A stretch of 35,265 bases of DNA from UBA1431 sp049324235 (GCA_049324235.1 JBMOLJ010000099.1:1-35265), one strand, 5' to 3'; numbered from the stretch's first letter, positions 25,201-32,183 are shown. Translations and numbers: made by a program. Notes: generated from the sequence alone by a model not told the origin.

Positions 25201-25388
25201 CTGCCGGACTTGCGGATGTCATCACAAAAGTTTTTGAAATCGATTTTGAAACATATGCGAAAATAGCCCAAAACGCGAGAAGAACTGTCGAAGCGCAGTA
25301 CGGATACCGCCCGCATACGCAAAAGTATGTGGAGGTGTTCGATGCGTGCTGCAGGGAGGAAATTGCGGGAACAGGCAATTCGGAATAA
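22272..25388 (+). CDS. Three-domain glycosyltransferase (GT4-GT2-GT4)
   Basis: The 1038-residue cytoplasmic protein starts behind GGAGGATC. Residues 1 to about 315 form a GT4-like glycosyltransferase (FRPRSPGFKIAFAGYINYKKG, then SILESQNISVMQAMAKGIKP). Residues about 322-560 form a GT2 domain with PLVSVVMAVYNREKYVQEA, VVNDGSTDGSE and the metal-binding DSDD motif. From about 630 a second GT4 unit follows, with VIAGVGAQREEV, VVIPSEPANSEATLL (Glu of the E-x7-E motif), SVLEAMSCGRVVVACGTGG. No transmembrane segment is visible. Such multi-domain enzymes build defined oligosaccharides on a carrier or protein. The next gene makes or modifies a nucleotide sugar. Acceptor unknown; the Thr-rich collagen-like proteins are an attractive candidate. 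Confidence 0.88.
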   Translation: MKESFGNGSENSIKVAFFVKQGLDEFIGAVIDALNGWFETKKIVVAEQKQIDAGMEWADVCWFEWCDELVIYASRHVRAVEKKIICRLHSYEAFTDYPGQVNWEMVDLLVFVAGHIRDIVTDKNRIDPKKTIVVPNAIDTEEFSFRPRSPGFKIAFAGYINYKKGPMLLLHTFKAIHDTDSRYTLYLAGLFQDERDLLYFKQMIGEWGLGQSVFFDGWQEDLDSWLEDKDYILCTSILESQNISVMQAMAKGIKPLIHNFVGARSIYSHDLIFNTIPEAVAMLGGAYDSNAYREFIQTRYGREKIADRIRDAVKKVAESGTKLPLVSVVMAVYNREKYVQEAMKSVLSQSYGNIELIVVNDGSTDGSEAAIQAVRDDRVRYFAIGKSGQLPALQYGFSMAEGKFVARVDSDDSIHRDYIAACVEAMTLDTSLDFVYSDFQTIDDKGKTVGEIHFKDYSTPLQLILDVFTTFSSVIPDTAFWRKEYMEYVLFNYTGENVPFYIDNILECRYGHIKNPMYHYRQHDSNYAAEPGNLRIVMEGKIKCIDILIKKYFIQMDITEEFRENRQAYFRLFTQYFTVLAQAYENAGKGIAGMFADEAAYWQTFAPQGDGDKNGERAPEKTGALLENVRNRRVLLASTDDPRQGRAAMGKKHTHIHLLMKGLEELMIPCFFTTYTFDPVTTVDGRLLAKEWGVPENLLSSRDSAFAFLVYAVQKQLEQRIERRLRASFVSCISCQDVIAVHAAHSVMSRMHMEIPLITTLHGCFTFENTDYGLINANSAVYDFFLEYEKTAYAVSNRILAVETRIRDYVLGMMGNKAAQKTSVLKNAVDDDLFCTDPEDKGFFDDNIIFVRPIPETGVMEVVKAARELLKRGGTEFKFVIAGVGAQREEVKKYVDEHGLKEHVELLGNVPHDKILPLYQAARVVVIPSEPANSEATLLSVLEAMSCGRVVVACGTGGLKELIDDGESGYLMDSADPAGLADVITKVFEIDFETYAKIAQNARRTVEAQYGYRPHTQKYVEVFDACCREEIAGTGNSE

Positions 25389-25428
25389 GCTGGTTGCAGC
25401 TTCGCGGTTGAGCTATATCGCGGCGGTA

Positions 25429-25455
25429 ACAGATTTTTCGGCCACTCATAAAATA
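25429..25455 (+). promoter_or_regulatory. Sigma-K-like promoter of the oxidoreductase-acyltransferase gene
   Basis: AC, 16 bases, then CATAAAATA: a full match to AC-N16/17-CATAnnnTA. The start codon at 25535 is about 80 bases downstream. The rest of the 146-base gap holds only a weak GAATA/TATTC inverted repeat. Confidence 0.5.
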
Positions 25456-25534
25456 AGGCATACTGAATAAGCCTTGTACGGCTATTCCGTGCGGGTATCG
25501 CGCGTACTGATTTGATTTTAAGGGAATGGGGTTT

Positions 25535-27091
25535 ATGGACTTTTTAAATAAAAGAATCTGTGTCGTCGGCGGCGGGCAATGGGGCGAAATACATATCAGG
25601 ACACTGCACGGCATGGGGTGCCTGAGGGGCATCGTCGAATGCAGGGAATCACGGCTTGCTGAACTGGTCGGTCGCTTCGGCGGCGTAAAAGGGCATGCGT
25701 GCATTGAGGATTCGCTTGGCGAACAGTATGACGGCTATATCCTCGCTACTCCAACGGGTACGCACTTCGAGCTCGGGGCTGCGCTTTTAAGGGAAGGGAA
25801 AAATGTGCTCATCGAAAAGCCTTTTACGCTTACATCCGAGCATTCGCAGATACTCGTAGAGCTGGCCAGGACGCATGGCTGCAGGCTTATGGTCGGGCAT
25901 CAGCTCGTTTTTCATCCGGCGATCATGAAGATGCACCAGCTCATTGAGGAGGGCGTAATCGGCAAAGCGCTCTACGCCTATTCGACGCGCCTGAGCTTCG
26001 GGATCGTGCATGAACAGGAAAACGTGCTGTGGTCGTTTGCGTCGCATGACATAGCGGTCTTCAATTACCTGCTGGGAAGGATGCCCTGTGATATTGTCGC
26101 CGACGGCGGGTGCTTTTTGAAACAGGGAGTAGACGACATGGCGGCGTTCACCCTCACCTACCACCAGAGCGTAAAAGTGCATGTGTTCGTATCCTGGCTG
26201 CACCCCTTCAAACAGCACCGCCTTATCATTGTGGGAGAAGAAGGGATGCTGGCGTTTGAGGATTCGGCGTCGGATTTCAATATCTATTTCCACAGGAAAA
26301 AGATTCGCTGGGAGGAAGACCGCCTGCTGGTACGGGATGAAGGCGCAATGCCCATCCGCTATGACATGGGTGCGCCGCTCAGAAAGGAACTCGAACACTT
26401 TGTGGGGAACCTTGATTCCGAAATAACCGTTTGCGACGGACAGAGCGGCCATGATACCATCTGCCTGCTGGAAAAAATATCCGAAAAAATTGTGTACAGG
26501 AAAACCGAAGTGGTACGCAAAGGCGGAACCACCTTTTTCGCGCATGAGAGCGTATTCATCGAAAGGGAAGTTGTTATTGGAACCAACACGAAGATATGGC
26601 ATTTTTCACGCGTGCAAAAAGGAGCGCGGATAGGCTCCGGCTGCACGATAGGCCAGAACGTGTTCATAGATGCGAATGTGCGTATCGGCAACAGCGTACG
26701 CATAGAAAACAGCGTGTCCCTGTATGCAGGCGTGGAACTGGAGGACCATGTGTTCTGCGGGCCCGGCGTGGTATTCGCAAACGAAAAAACGCCCCGATGC
26801 AGGCATCCGCGGGATGCGGAAGGCTTTGGCAAAACCGTTGTAAGAATCGGGGCGACCATCGGGGCGAACGCGACAATCATATGCGGGAATACAATCGGCC
26901 GGTTTGCTTTCGTAGCCGCCGGCGCGGTCGTGACAACGGACGTGCTCGATCATGAACTGGTGATGGGCGTACCCGCGCGGCACGCGGGCTGGGTATGCGA
27001 ATGCGGCGGGAGGCTTTCGGGGTCGCTCATCTGCGGGCGCTGCGGGAAATGCTATCATGAAACGCATGAAGGCCTGTGCGAGTACAGCTAG
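25535..27091 (+). CDS. Gfo/Idh/MocA oxidoreductase fused to hexapeptide acyltransferase
   Basis: The 518-residue protein has an N-terminal Rossmann domain (RICVVGGGQWGEIHIRTL), EKPFT and a Gfo/Idh/MocA C-terminal domain up to about residue 320. Residues about 337-485 form a left-handed beta-helix of hexapeptide repeats (IGTNTKIWHF, IGSGCTIGQNVFI, IGNSVRIENSV, IGANATIICGNTIG). The tail has a zinc-ribbon-like C-x-C...C-x2-C-x2-C (residues about 490-510). The parts correspond to WlbA/WbpB (UDP-GlcNAcA 3-dehydrogenase) and WlbB/WbpD (3-N-acetyltransferase) of diacetylated amino-sugar uronic acid synthesis. The intervening aminotransferase (WlbC/WbpE) is not here. Start 25535 is nine bases after AAGGGA; the ATG at 25526 abuts that site. 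It probably supplies a sugar for the upstream glycosyltransferase. Confidence 0.88.
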   Translation: MDFLNKRICVVGGGQWGEIHIRTLHGMGCLRGIVECRESRLAELVGRFGGVKGHACIEDSLGEQYDGYILATPTGTHFELGAALLREGKNVLIEKPFTLTSEHSQILVELARTHGCRLMVGHQLVFHPAIMKMHQLIEEGVIGKALYAYSTRLSFGIVHEQENVLWSFASHDIAVFNYLLGRMPCDIVADGGCFLKQGVDDMAAFTLTYHQSVKVHVFVSWLHPFKQHRLIIVGEEGMLAFEDSASDFNIYFHRKKIRWEEDRLLVRDEGAMPIRYDMGAPLRKELEHFVGNLDSEITVCDGQSGHDTICLLEKISEKIVYRKTEVVRKGGTTFFAHESVFIEREVVIGTNTKIWHFSRVQKGARIGSGCTIGQNVFIDANVRIGNSVRIENSVSLYAGVELEDHVFCGPGVVFANEKTPRCRHPRDAEGFGKTVVRIGATIGANATIICGNTIGRFAFVAAGAVVTTDVLDHELVMGVPARHAGWVCECGGRLSGSLICGRCGKCYHETHEGLCEYS

Positions 27092-27209
27092 CGCGGATAA
27101 AAGGCTTAAGGCCCTAATTTTGGGCGATTTAAAGTTGTTTATGTATAAATTTAAATATAAATACGATATAATGATGTTTAATCTTGTAAACTAAAAACGA
27201 GGTGGCATC

Positions 27210-28097
27210 ATGACGAATATTCTTGTAATCGGCGCAGGCACTATGGGGACACAGATCGCACTGCACTGTGCGATGACCGGCTTCAGCGTGAAAATCTATG
27301 ACATCAAAGAGGACATGCTGCAAAAATCCGTCCAGAACATGCAAATGTACCTGCAGGCCTTCATGAGCAAAGGGATTTTCACCGATGAGCAGTGCAAGGG
27401 GATTATGGGGAGGGTAACCGCGACAACCGACCCAGTGGAAGCCGGGAAGGATGCAGATTTGGTCAGCGAATCGGTTCCCGAGGATCCCGCCCTCAAAGGG
27501 GCGGTGTTCAGCCAGTTCAACGCTATATGCCCGTCAGAAGCTATATTTACGACCAATACGTCGACCCTCGTTCCATCAATGTATGCAGAGGCGACCGGAA
27601 GGCCTGAAAAATTTGCGGCCGTGCATTTCCATCCGCCCATATGGGAAACGAAGGTCGTTGACATCATGCCGCACCCAAAGACGTCCCAAGAAACAATGGA
27701 CGCTCTTGAACAATTTGTCAGGAGTTCGAATCTTATCCCGATCGTTCTGGGCAAGGAACACCACAGCTACGTTTTCAACAATATGCTCAATGCCTTGCTC
27801 GGCTCGGCAACCTCACTCGTAGTGAGCGATGTTGCGTCCTTCCAGGATGTCGACCGTGCGTGGATGGCGATCATGAACACGCAGGTTGGGCCTTTCGGCA
27901 TCATTGATTATATAGGAGTGGATACAGTTTACACTGTCACGAAATACTGGGCGGATACGTTGCAGGACCCGGAATTGAAGGCAAGAGTGGCATATCTCGA
28001 GAAATACATAAACGAAGGCGCGCTGGGCGTCAAGACGCTCAAGGGCTTCTACAGCTATCCCGACCCGGAGTATGCGCAGGCAGGTTTTATTAAATAG
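27210..28097 (+). CDS. 3-hydroxyacyl-CoA dehydrogenase-family protein
   Basis: The 295-residue cytoplasmic enzyme has NAD-binding ILVIGAGTMGTQIALHCA at the N-terminus, an acidic IYDIKED loop (NAD rather than NADP), TNTSTLVPS with the conserved Ser, and HFHPPIWETKVVDIMPHP with the catalytic His. Where typical 3-hydroxyacyl-CoA dehydrogenases have Glu (LVEV), this protein has Asp (VVDI). HFHPP in place of HFFNP is nearer to the lambda-crystallin and carnitine-dehydrogenase side of the superfamily. The C-terminal domain has GPFGIIDYIGVDTVYTV and GVKTLKGFYSYPDP. Substrate not predicted. An AT-rich upstream region contains TATAAT at 27167; ACGAGGTGG precedes the start. It is monocistronic, with a strong terminator. 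Confidence 0.85.
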   Translation: MTNILVIGAGTMGTQIALHCAMTGFSVKIYDIKEDMLQKSVQNMQMYLQAFMSKGIFTDEQCKGIMGRVTATTDPVEAGKDADLVSESVPEDPALKGAVFSQFNAICPSEAIFTTNTSTLVPSMYAEATGRPEKFAAVHFHPPIWETKVVDIMPHPKTSQETMDALEQFVRSSNLIPIVLGKEHHSYVFNNMLNALLGSATSLVVSDVASFQDVDRAWMAIMNTQVGPFGIIDYIGVDTVYTVTKYWADTLQDPELKARVAYLEKYINEGALGVKTLKGFYSYPDPEYAQAGFIK

Positions 28098-28117
28098 TAT
28101 TACAGGATGCTCAGAAA

Positions 28118-28151
28118 GGGCCTGGTTGAAGCAACCAGGCCCAATTTTATT
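28118..28151 (+). terminator. Terminator of the dehydrogenase gene
   Basis: GGGCCTGGTT, loop GAAGC and AACCAGGCCC are followed by AATTTTATT. Confidence 0.9.
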
Positions 28152-28157
28152 TGTTGG

Positions 28158-28198
28158 TTGACATATGCCCTACCTGTAAATATAATTGTTACAGGTAG
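28158..28198 (+). promoter_or_regulatory. Consensus promoter with overlapping palindromic operator
   Basis: TTGACA and TATAAT, both perfect, are separated by 17 bases. CTACCTGTAA and TTACAGGTAG, a perfect 10-bp inverted repeat with a 9-base spacer, enclose the -10 box. A promoter this strong must be held off by a repressor, whose gene is not adjacent. The half-site spacing is near that of GntR- or TetR-class operators. Confidence 0.8.
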
Positions 28199-28226
28199 CC
28201 GTTATGCTGCACAAAGGAGGGGCCGC

Positions 28227-29363
28227 ATGATGTCAATCACGGATCAGATCAAGGAATATGCGCTGGAAATAGGTTATTGCAAGGTTGGAATTACCACGGC
28301 CGAATGCTTCCCTGAGTTTATCGCCGATTTGAAAGCCAAAAGCGATACGTATGCGTTCTATATTGACGCTCCCAGCCAGCCGTTGGCCGGCGCGGACCCG
28401 CAATCGGTCATGCCCTCCGCGGGGTCCATCATAACGGTGGCGTATGATTATGCGCAAAACGCGTTTCCCGAGCAGCTTCTCAACAAAGTCGGCCGGATTT
28501 ACCAGGCCAGATGCTACCTGGCTCCGGCTGACCGCACCAATGGGGGAAGGCAGGCGCTGATGAAGGAATTCATCGAGAAAATGGGCTTAAAAATCGGCAA
28601 CGGGATACGCATACCCGAGAGGATAGCCGCGGCAAGAGCAGGCATCGCCACTTTTGGGAGAAACAACTTCGCCTATACAGAGGAGGTTGGCTCTTTTATT
28701 GTGCTGCAATCTTATGTTGTGGACAAAGAGCTGGAGTATGATACGCCGACAATGGAAGTCGGATGTCCCGAAGGCTGCTCCGCCTGCATGAGGGCCTGCC
28801 CGACGCAGGCGATATACGCGCCGCTCAAACTCAACCCGTACCGCTGTATCGGATTCAATCAATGGAAAATGGTGGACGGAACACCCGACAACCTGACAAG
28901 CTTTATCCCGTATGAAATACGGGAAAAGATGGGGGGAAGCATTCACGGGTGCGATGTTTGCCAGGAAGTCTGTCCGCGCAACAGGGCAAGGATGAAAGCC
29001 GAACTGCCTCCCGATGCATTCCTGTTCAGAATTGCCGGCGATATCACCTATGAAAATCTTCTTGCCATGACCGATGCGTTTTATACCACACGGGTGAAGC
29101 CGATTATGTATAATTACATCAGAGAGAAGAAGTATTTTCAAAGAAATGCGGCGATTGCCATGGGCAATTCAGGCGATGCAGCATATGTTCCGCATCTTGC
29201 ACAGGCGATGGAGGACGCCGAACCGCTGGTGCGGGAATACGCAGCCTGGGCGTTGGGAAGGATTGGCGGGGCAAAAGCGAAGCAGATTCTCGAAAACAGT
29301 TTAGGCAAAGAGAACGCCGAACCTGTAAAACGCGAAATCAGAAGGGCTTTGGATGCGCTGTGA
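28227..29363 (+). CDS. QueG-like double 4Fe-4S protein with HEAT-like C-terminus
   Basis: The 378-residue protein begins MMSITDQIKEYALEIG behind AAAGGAGGGG. The first ferredoxin cluster is CPEGCSACMRACP and the second is CIGF followed by HGCDVCQEVCPRNRAR, the pattern of epoxyqueuosine reductase QueG. A helical C-terminal section (YFQRNAAIAMGNSGDAAYVPHL, REYAAWALGRIGG) forms a HEAT-like repeat, as in QueG. The N-terminal third is less typical, and CPRN replaces the usual CPWN. A true QueG would reduce epoxyqueuosine in tRNA with cobalamin. The tightly regulated promoter is unusual for a tRNA modification enzyme, so a related reductase role is possible. The ATG at 28230 is equally usable. Confidence 0.75.
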   Translation: MMSITDQIKEYALEIGYCKVGITTAECFPEFIADLKAKSDTYAFYIDAPSQPLAGADPQSVMPSAGSIITVAYDYAQNAFPEQLLNKVGRIYQARCYLAPADRTNGGRQALMKEFIEKMGLKIGNGIRIPERIAAARAGIATFGRNNFAYTEEVGSFIVLQSYVVDKELEYDTPTMEVGCPEGCSACMRACPTQAIYAPLKLNPYRCIGFNQWKMVDGTPDNLTSFIPYEIREKMGGSIHGCDVCQEVCPRNRARMKAELPPDAFLFRIAGDITYENLLAMTDAFYTTRVKPIMYNYIREKKYFQRNAAIAMGNSGDAAYVPHLAQAMEDAEPLVREYAAWALGRIGGAKAKQILENSLGKENAEPVKREIRRALDAL

Positions 29364-29415
29364 TTTTTTGAAGAACAAAAATATCTTTAACGAGCATTGA
29401 TATCCTCTAAAACCA

Positions 29416-29444
29416 TTGTTGCAGGTCAGGAATTAGCATAAAAT
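29416..29444 (+). promoter_or_regulatory. Promoter of first duplicated secreted-protein gene
   Basis: TTGTTG, 17 bases, TAAAAT. The block from about 29410 to the start codon is nearly identical to 30316-30381, so promoter and leader were duplicated with the gene. Confidence 0.65.
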
Positions 29445-29474
29445 GGAGAGTAGTGTTGAGGGGGATTTAATATT

Positions 29475-30242
29475 ATGCAAAAATTGTTCGCCGCCGTTGT
29501 TGCGGTGGTTTTTCTGACTGCGTCTGTCGCCCTGGCTGCTCCCGCAAATACGTATACGATTCCCGAACTGAATATGACCGTGGAAATTCCAGACGGCTGG
29601 GCCGTGTTCACGCGGGATGTCAAAGCGGATGATCCGAACCTGTCCCTGTTGGGGATGGACGCAGAATCCGTTAAAAAAACGTTTCTGGAGGATGAGATTT
29701 ATCTCAGCGCAATAAAAATGGAACCATATTCAGAAATTGCGATCGTCATGATGGAAGACGATGCAGTAAAATACATTGATATGGGCCTTTATGCCGATGA
29801 TACGCTTGATGTAATGGCAAAAATGATGATGAAGAACCCTAATGAGCTGACATATACAGGGTATACGATCTACAAGAATGAAAAAACGAAGTTCTTATGT
29901 CTGGATTTCTTATGTAACGACGGAAGTAATGATTACGGAAGGCAGTATTATACCATAAAAAACGGTCAGGCCATGTTTATTACTTTATATTCCTACGAAG
30001 GGAAGGTATCTTCGGGACAGGAAAAAATCGTTAAGGATGTTGTGGACAGCATTGTTTTTACAGAAGCTGAACATAGCGCTGCACCATCCCAAACCATATA
30101 CAGTAATGCTCCGTCCAAAACCGTTTTACCCACTTTAGACGGTTCACTACTGACGGCACTCCTGTTCGTGACAGGGGGTGTGGTTGTTGCGGGTGTTGCA
30201 ATCCTTATAATCTATATCGTGAAGCGGAAGAAGCACTTTTAA
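29475..30242 (+). CDS. Secreted membrane-anchored protein of unknown function, copy A
   Basis: The 255-residue protein has a signal peptide (MQKLFAAVVAVVFLTASVALA, likely cut before AP), an extracytoplasmic domain starting YTIPELNMTVEIPDGWAVFT, and a C-terminal transmembrane helix (about residues 228-250) ending in KRKKHF. The extracytoplasmic part has the look of PsbP/DUF1795-type or similar small beta-sheet domains, with WAVFTRDVKADDPNL and KDVVDSIVF at its ends; I do not recognise a named family with certainty. It is about half identical to the protein at 30381 over that region, strongest at the N-terminus, and a terminator separates the two. Binding and function are unknown. Confidence 0.8.
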   Translation: MQKLFAAVVAVVFLTASVALAAPANTYTIPELNMTVEIPDGWAVFTRDVKADDPNLSLLGMDAESVKKTFLEDEIYLSAIKMEPYSEIAIVMMEDDAVKYIDMGLYADDTLDVMAKMMMKNPNELTYTGYTIYKNEKTKFLCLDFLCNDGSNDYGRQYYTIKNGQAMFITLYSYEGKVSSGQEKIVKDVVDSIVFTEAEHSAAPSQTIYSNAPSKTVLPTLDGSLLTALLFVTGGVVVAGVAILIIYIVKRKKHF

Positions 30243-30263
30243 TAACTTTATAGTCAGTCGGTA

Positions 30264-30295
30264 AAGAGCCTGTTTCAACAGGCTCTTGTAATTTA
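30264..30295 (+). terminator. Terminator between the duplicated genes
   Basis: AAGAGCCTGTT and AACAGGCTCTT, separated by two bases, are followed by GTAATTTAAT. Confidence 0.75.
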
Positions 30296-30321
30296 ATATA
30301 GATGTTATAATCTATAAACCA

Positions 30322-30350
30322 TTGTTGCAGGTCAGGAATTAGAATAAAAT
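30322..30350 (+). promoter_or_regulatory. Promoter of second duplicated secreted-protein gene
   Basis: TTGTTG, 17 bases, TAAAAT. It differs from the copy at 29416 by only a few bases. Confidence 0.65.
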
Positions 30351-30380
30351 GGAAAGTAGTGTTGAGGAGGATTTCATATT

Positions 30381-31130
30381 ATGCGAAAATTGTTTGCCGC
30401 CGTATGTATTTTTATTGCTTTGTGCAGTTCCGTGGCGCTGGCTGCCCCTGCGGCCAAATATACTATTCCGGAATTGTATATGACCGTTGAAATCCCGGAA
30501 GGCTGGGCCGTGTTCACGCGGGATGTCAAAACTGATGACCCGAACCTTGGACTCGTCGGAATGGACGCGGAATCCTTTAAAAAGGTATTGGAAGAAAACG
30601 ACGCATATCTGGATGCTTTAAAAACGGAACCGATATCGGAGATTACGATTGTTAAGCAAGAAAATGACGAAGATACCCGTGATGTGTTTGATATGAAACG
30701 TCTATCGGATTCGGAAATAAAAGAATGGATTGAGAAAGATCCCGAAAAGGCAGAGCAAATGGGCATTACTATGAACGGGTATTCAATCTATAACCACAAA
30801 CAGGCGAAGTTCGTCAGTGTCGATGTTCAGTTTGAAGCAAATGGAATGATAGCTTACGGTAAATGGTATTTTACAATCATTAACGGCCAGGGTATCAGTA
30901 TCACGCTGAAAAACTATACCGGAAAGGTTACGGCGGAGCAGAAACAAGTCCTCAAGGATGTTGTCGATAGCGTTGTCTTCACCGAAGTAAAGGAAAAACC
31001 GTTTAATATCGATTGGGGAAAGATAGCAATTGGCGGAGCCGTGGGCGGCAGCGTCGGGGCCGTGGCCTGGCTCATAGTAAATGTAATCAAGAAGAAAAAG
31101 AAGGTGCAAAACACAGGGGAAAAGGAGTAA
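30381..31130 (+). CDS. Secreted membrane-anchored protein of unknown function, copy B
   Basis: The 249-residue protein has a signal peptide (MRKLFAAVCIFIALCSSVALA), the same domain start YTIPELYMTVEIPEGWAVFT, and a C-terminal helix (GGAVGGSVGAVAWLIVNVI, about residues 215-235) followed by a basic tail. It differs from copy A mainly in the middle (EDTRDVFDMKRLSDSEIKEW) and in the linker and membrane segment. It heads a likely operon: the next ORF begins four bases after its stop, and an HD-domain gene follows. GAGGAGGATTT precedes the ATG. Confidence 0.8.
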   Translation: MRKLFAAVCIFIALCSSVALAAPAAKYTIPELYMTVEIPEGWAVFTRDVKTDDPNLGLVGMDAESFKKVLEENDAYLDALKTEPISEITIVKQENDEDTRDVFDMKRLSDSEIKEWIEKDPEKAEQMGITMNGYSIYNHKQAKFVSVDVQFEANGMIAYGKWYFTIINGQGISITLKNYTGKVTAEQKQVLKDVVDSVVFTEVKEKPFNIDWGKIAIGGAVGGSVGAVAWLIVNVIKKKKKVQNTGEKE

Positions 31131-31133
31131 ACC

Positions 31134-31539
31134 GTGTATCAAAACGATATTATTCAGCGGGAGTTGGAGAATCTCTCCAGATTTTTTAAGGTATTATTTG
31201 AAAAAGAGACGGTCTCTTTCGAGATCGTCGATGAGCAGGGAAGAGTTTCGGAAGGCGGAATGCTTTATTACGATTTGAAATCACTGATTTCAGAAAACAG
31301 GATTAATGAAGCCGAGGATCTGCTTTTTGAAAAGTTCGGGCAGAATCCAAATGAAGAGTACCTCGAAATTGCAGTCCAATTTTACAAAACCTGCAAAACT
31401 CCGTGACGAAACTTTAGTAAAAGCGAACTTCCCGCATGAAGAAATCGCTCAGGGGCTCGAAACCATCAAAAAGATGTTTTTTGAAAACCAACTGGCGCAG
31501 CGAATGGATGATATCGGTCAAAAGGAGCAGGCACCATGA
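31134..31539 (+). pseudogene. Small DUF6483-like protein, broken by a +1 frameshift
   Basis: A GTG at 31134 follows AAAGGAGTAAACC and opens a 90-residue frame (YQNDIIQRELENLSRFFKVL ... NPNEEYLEIAVQFYK) that stops at 31406. The natural continuation, AKLRDETLVKANFPHEEIAQ and onward, lies in the +1 frame and runs to 31539. Removing one C near 31392 (ACCTGC to ACTGC) restores a single 134-residue protein that fits, as I recall it, the small clostridial DUF6483 family. This is a real mutation, a sequencing error or, less likely, programmed frameshifting. The tail of the second frame overlaps the HD gene start as ATGA, which suggests translational coupling in the ancestral gene. No function is known. 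Confidence 0.7.
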
Positions 31540-32024
31540 TAAACGCCGTATTGCAGGAAATGATACAGTATTTCAAAGACGATGTAAAAAGGATCAACCA
31601 CGCGTTGAAGGTATACGCCTTCGCGCGGCTGCTCGGACAGATGGAAGGGCTGTCTGCCCAAAAGCAGGACGTCCTTGAACTCGCGGCCGTCCTGCACGAC
31701 ATAGGGATTCACGAAGCAGAGCGCAAACACGGCTCCACCGCGGGAAAACACCAGGAGGCCGAAGGCCCCCCGGTAGCGGACGGCATCCTGAGAAAATGCG
31801 GGGCTGATGAAGCGCTGATCCCCAGAGTGCTTTTCCTCGTGGGGAACCATCACAGCTATCAGAGAATCGATGATATGGTTTTTCAGATACTTGTCGAGGC
31901 GGATTTCCTGGTCAATATCTTTGAGGACTCCATGCCCGATTTTTCCGTTCAAAGCATTATCGGGAAATATTTCAAAACGCAAAGCGGCAAAAGAATTGCC
32001 GCGTCCATGTATCCGGTTGGCTAG
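31536..32024 (+). CDS. HD-domain protein
   Basis: The 162-residue protein begins MINAVLQEMIQYFKDDVKRI behind AAAAGGAGCAGG. The HD metal-site residues are visible: INHALKVYAFA (His), LAAVLHDIGIHEAE (His-Asp), FLVGNHHSYQ (His) and VEADFLVNIFE (Asp). HD proteins are phosphohydrolases of nucleotides or cyclic dinucleotides; this short one has no partner domain and its substrate is unknown. It overlaps the preceding small gene by four bases. Confidence 0.85.
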   Translation: MINAVLQEMIQYFKDDVKRINHALKVYAFARLLGQMEGLSAQKQDVLELAAVLHDIGIHEAERKHGSTAGKHQEAEGPPVADGILRKCGADEALIPRVLFLVGNHHSYQRIDDMVFQILVEADFLVNIFEDSMPDFSVQSIIGKYFKTQSGKRIAASMYPVG

Positions 32025-32069
32025 GGGATACTAAACCCAATTAAAGATGGGGTTAAGGAGTGATATTGG

Positions 32070-32183
32070 ATGAAAAAGAAGAGGAAAACGCTGCAGGTGG
32101 ATGTACTATCGGGAGCGACCGTAAACAGCAAAGCTTTTTTAAAAGCCGTGGAAAACGCCCTGATGAAGGGAGAGAAGGAATAG
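32070..32183 (+). CDS. Short ORF with FMN-binding-domain end, probable remnant
   Basis: The 37-residue ORF begins MKKKRKTLQVD behind TTAAGGAGTG. Its core, VDVLSGATVNSKAFLKAVENA, is the C-terminal motif of FMN-binding (RnfG/NqrC-type) domains, where the Thr of SGAT is the site of covalent FMN attachment. The N-terminal signal peptide and most of the domain are missing, so it is either a decay product left by an internal deletion or a tiny flavin-attachment peptide. The good ribosome binding site keeps the second option open. Confidence 0.6.
   Translation: MKKKRKTLQVDVLSGATVNSKAFLKAVENALMKGEKE

Noticed and set aside
25464..25487. GAATA-GCC / GGC-TATTC inverted repeat between the glycosyltransferase and oxidoreductase genes
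   Set aside because: It is short and imperfect with no U-tract, so it was not called as terminator or operator.
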